Shown here: positions 62,052 to 64,000 of the stretch, one piece after another
How positions within the stretch are numbered: position 1 is the first letter of the stretch
How the letters are laid out: every line of letters begins with the position of its first letter
Assembly: GCF_003259375.1 (NCBI RefSeq)
Contig: NZ_QLLN01000002.1
Span: forward strand, 682,001 to 746,000
Source of the DNA: Arenibacter echinorum
Lineage (GTDB): Bacteria; Bacteroidota; Bacteroidia; Flavobacteriales; Flavobacteriaceae
Direction of reading: 5' to 3'
DNA length: 64,000 nt
The notes under the pieces: model-generated
Told to the model about the DNA's origin: nothing
Databases searched by the model: none
What the model saw: only the letters and a program-made list of their open reading frames with translations
Translations under genes and position numbers: made by a program

Positions 62052-64000
62052 CTAGTGGGAAAATCCTGTGTACCCTGATGGATTGTTCACTATGGCACGT
62101 TGCCTGTCCTTTAAATTATACTCTTCGGTTGTTAATTTCAATACTTCTTCCTCCGTATTAATGTCAGCTATGCTAAAGCCTTGGTTGATGTAATAGGGTT
62201 TGTACTGAATATGATCAGTATCTTTGAACACTAACATAAACATTTTCAAATTGTTACTATAGTTATCTTTCTCTTTTACTTTAAAAAAGTAGCTGTGATA
62301 ATTTGTTGATGGATAATACATTTTTTGGTCCTTTACGAATTCTATAGAATGCTGTTCAAGGTTTAATTCTAGGGTATTGTAGAGTATGGATTCTGCTATT
62401 GCTGTTTGGTTTCTAAAATTGGAAGGGAAAAAATCCAGTTTTCCAATTTGTTGTAATTTTTCAAAAAGTAGTAAACGGGTTTCGGCCTTTTCTGCCAGCG
62501 AGTTTATTAAACTTGTTGGTATTTTATTGGGACCAACAAACGGATTTTCTTCATTTTTCAAGCGAAGGGCAAGGTATGAAGCTTGAATTTGGGGGTCGTT
62601 TACCTTGGAGAGGCGTTGAAAGAATATGGCTACCTCATTTTCCTTGATATAGGGGTAAAGCAATACCGTATAATTTTCCAATATATCATAATTGTTATCT
62701 GGGTTGCTAGCTGAGGATTCCTCGTTGAACTGGTCCATGGTAAGGCCTAATTGCCTCTTTAGTTGGATCTTGGCATCGTTGAGAATCTGATTTTTATATT
62801 TTTTGTAGCTCCTTGGCTTGATCAATCCACGGGCCTTAAGCTTTGCAAGCATGGAAAAGATTGGGGATTTATATTCTTCTATTGCACTGTAGTCCAGTAT
62901 TTCGGGGAATAATTGGCGGGCAAGGGGTAGACTATCCAAATAGGGCTGGAATATATTTTGAATCTCCTGCTTGCTCGATACCAAGGGCAAATCGGTGGAC
63001 ATAAGGCGTAAGAGCAGTTCTAATGAACTTTCATTTTGGTTTTTGCTTATGGCCTGTAATATTTTCGTTTGTGCCTTGGAGTTGTTGTAGGACTTTGTGT
63101 AGTAATTCTCAAAGAAGCGGGTGGCATCAACGTCTGGCATTTCGGCCAATTTTTGGATTAAATGGGCCTGTAAATATTTCTGATTGTCTTTAAAGTCGAA
63201 CTCCGATATATAATATTTAAGGGAATCCAAGTGCTTCTTATTAAATTTTAAAAAGGCATATCCATCATGGACTATGCTATCGTTTTGTCTAATGGCCTTG
63301 AAAAAATAGGAGGTTTTATCACTTAAAATCGATGAACCTACAAGGGTATCGGAGGGTGCAAAATTGTTAAAAAATTCTGTGACAAATTTACTTGGGGGTT
63401 TAACGGTATCTATTAGTGCCTTAACTTCGTATAGTAGCCCCCCTTTAACAATGTTCTTTATCAATATTCCTCTAGTACTGGCCGTATCGGTCAGGGTTAG
63501 GTTTATTTCATGATATTTTTCATTGTACTGCGGGCGTTCCTCCCTGATAATATTAAAAGTATTTTGGCGGTACAGTTTTCTTCTTAGCAGCCAAACGGAA
63601 TCTATATTAGGAAACATAAGAAAATCATGGGCCTTGTTTACAGTTACCAAGATGGCCTCATTGTTTTTATTCTGATAAACGGTTTTCTTGGTGTAGGCGC
63701 TATAGGGTTTTGGTTTCTTGTGGCGTTCGTAATAATTATTGCTGTTTTCTACAAATTTTGATGGGTCAACGGGGCTGATGGTAGAAAAAAACATAGCCGT
63801 ATCCCGAACCTTTTTAAACTCTTCGGTATAATTGGGTTCCCTGATCTTAAATGAATTGAAATATTGCCGTGCTTCGTTACTGTCATTGGCTACACTTCCC
63901 AAGAGATAGTAGTTGTTATCCCAAATAATGGTCTTTAAATAAAGTTTATTTAATCCGTTGGGGTCAAGCCTGGCGGAAGAGGTCAGGCTTTGTTCATCGA
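62052..64000 (-). CDS. Large protein of unknown function, C-terminal part
   Basis: The frame is open to the window edge, so the start lies beyond base 64000; the first start-like codon at 63902 is an internal TTG. About 649 residues are visible. No signal peptide or domain can be assigned. It is rich in charged and aromatic residues with helical stretches (LARQLFPEILDYSAIEEYKS, AKIQLKRQLGLTMDQFNEE), suggesting helical repeats in the C-terminal half. I do not recognise the family. It ends in SGYTGFSH. Confidence 0.8.
   Translation of the reverse strand, partial: DEQSLTSSARLDPNGLNKLYLKTIIWDNNYYLLGSVANDSNEARQYFNSFKIREPNYTEEFKKVRDTAMFFSTISPVDPSKFVENSNNYYERHKKPKPYSAYTKKTVYQNKNNEAILVTVNKAHDFLMFPNIDSVWLLRRKLYRQNTFNIIREERPQYNEKYHEINLTLTDTASTRGILIKNIVKGGLLYEVKALIDTVKPPSKFVTEFFNNFAPSDTLVGSSILSDKTSYFFKAIRQNDSIVHDGYAFLKFNKKHLDSLKYYISEFDFKDNQKYLQAHLIQKLAEMPDVDATRFFENYYTKSYNNSKAQTKILQAISKNQNESSLELLLRLMSTDLPLVSSKQEIQNIFQPYLDSLPLARQLFPEILDYSAIEEYKSPIFSMLAKLKARGLIKPRSYKKYKNQILNDAKIQLKRQLGLTMDQFNEESSASNPDNNYDILENYTVLLYPYIKENEVAIFFQRLSKVNDPQIQASYLALRLKNEENPFVGPNKIPTSLINSLAEKAETRLLLFEKLQQIGKLDFFPSNFRNQTAIAESILYNTLELNLEQHSIEFVKDQKMYYPSTNYHSYFFKVKEKDNYSNNLKMFMLVFKDTDHIQYKPYYINQGFSIADINTEEEVLKLTTEEYNLKDRQRAIVNNPSGYTGFSH

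Overview
The window looks like chromosomal DNA from a marine-type Flavobacteriaceae (Bacteroidetes) bacterium, in the general area of Maribacter, Zobellia or Arenibacter; I cannot fix the genus. The evidence is AT-rich DNA, a type IX secretion C-terminal signal (37.1 kb), a reg_prop hybrid two-component regulator, families typical of Bacteroidetes (DUF2480, DUF3078, DUF1460, EI24), and repeated Bacteroidetes-type -7 boxes (TAnnTTTG) 15-50 nt before start codons with no obvious Shine-Dalgarno sequences. I saw no rRNA, tRNA, CRISPR, insertion sequence or prophage.

Layout. 0-8.5 kb: end of an M24 aminopeptidase P, a BrnQ transporter, thiL, and a divergent pair made of a Tat-exported Gfo/Idh/MocA oxidoreductase and a large modular lipoprotein (cytochrome c, PA14, beta-propeller). 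8.9-16.9 kb: a SUF Fe-S cluster operon sufA-B-C-D-S-E-sufT plus DUF2480 and DUF3078 genes, closed by a strong terminator. 17.2-23 kb: a 1325-residue hybrid sensor/regulator and two lipoproteins, with no SusC/SusD genes beside it. 23.5-32.3 kb: an amidoligase neighbourhood with an esterase, a leucyl aminopeptidase and an ATP-grasp protein on the plus strand, converging on a tight five-gene minus-strand operon (esterase, ATP-grasp with a Lys/Ala/Thr tail, GCS2 carboxylate-amine ligase, class I glutamine amidotransferase, divergent ATP-grasp-like protein). 32.6-41.7 kb: housekeeping genes (hflX, nuclease, T9SS subtilase, 3'-5' exonuclease, ogt, CNNM/CBS protein, serine hydrolase, DinB).

41.8-49.5 kb: a haem biosynthesis cluster on the minus strand (hemA, hemC, hemD, hemE, an EI24/CysZ-like protein, hemF, a small Lys-rich protein, a YchJ-like protein, hemB) with an AraC regulator divergent from hemA. 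Four palindromic repeats fill the gap between the EI24 gene and hemF. 50.8-60.7 kb: a carbohydrate-oriented accessory region with a ThuA lipoprotein, a five-bladed-propeller glycosidase, GH16, a second Gfo/Idh/MocA oxidoreductase, an FKBP lipoprotein, a remnant of a ClC chloride channel, a GyrI-like protein and a tandem SGNH esterase. 60.9-64 kb: a DUF1460 lipid/cell-wall amidase-like protein and the C-terminal part of a large unidentified protein running off the window.

The best candidate for an undescribed system is the amidoligase cluster at 23.5-32.3 kb: three ATP-grasp-type proteins, a GCS2 ligase, an amidotransferase, two esterases and an aminopeptidase, consistent with ATP-dependent, non-ribosomal making and trimming of a peptide-like metabolite or protein modification. 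Other points worth checking are a 70-nt element shared upstream of the GH16 and the second oxidoreductase gene, the repeat array in the hem cluster, the truncated ClC gene, and a 7-bp tandem repeat just before sufD.
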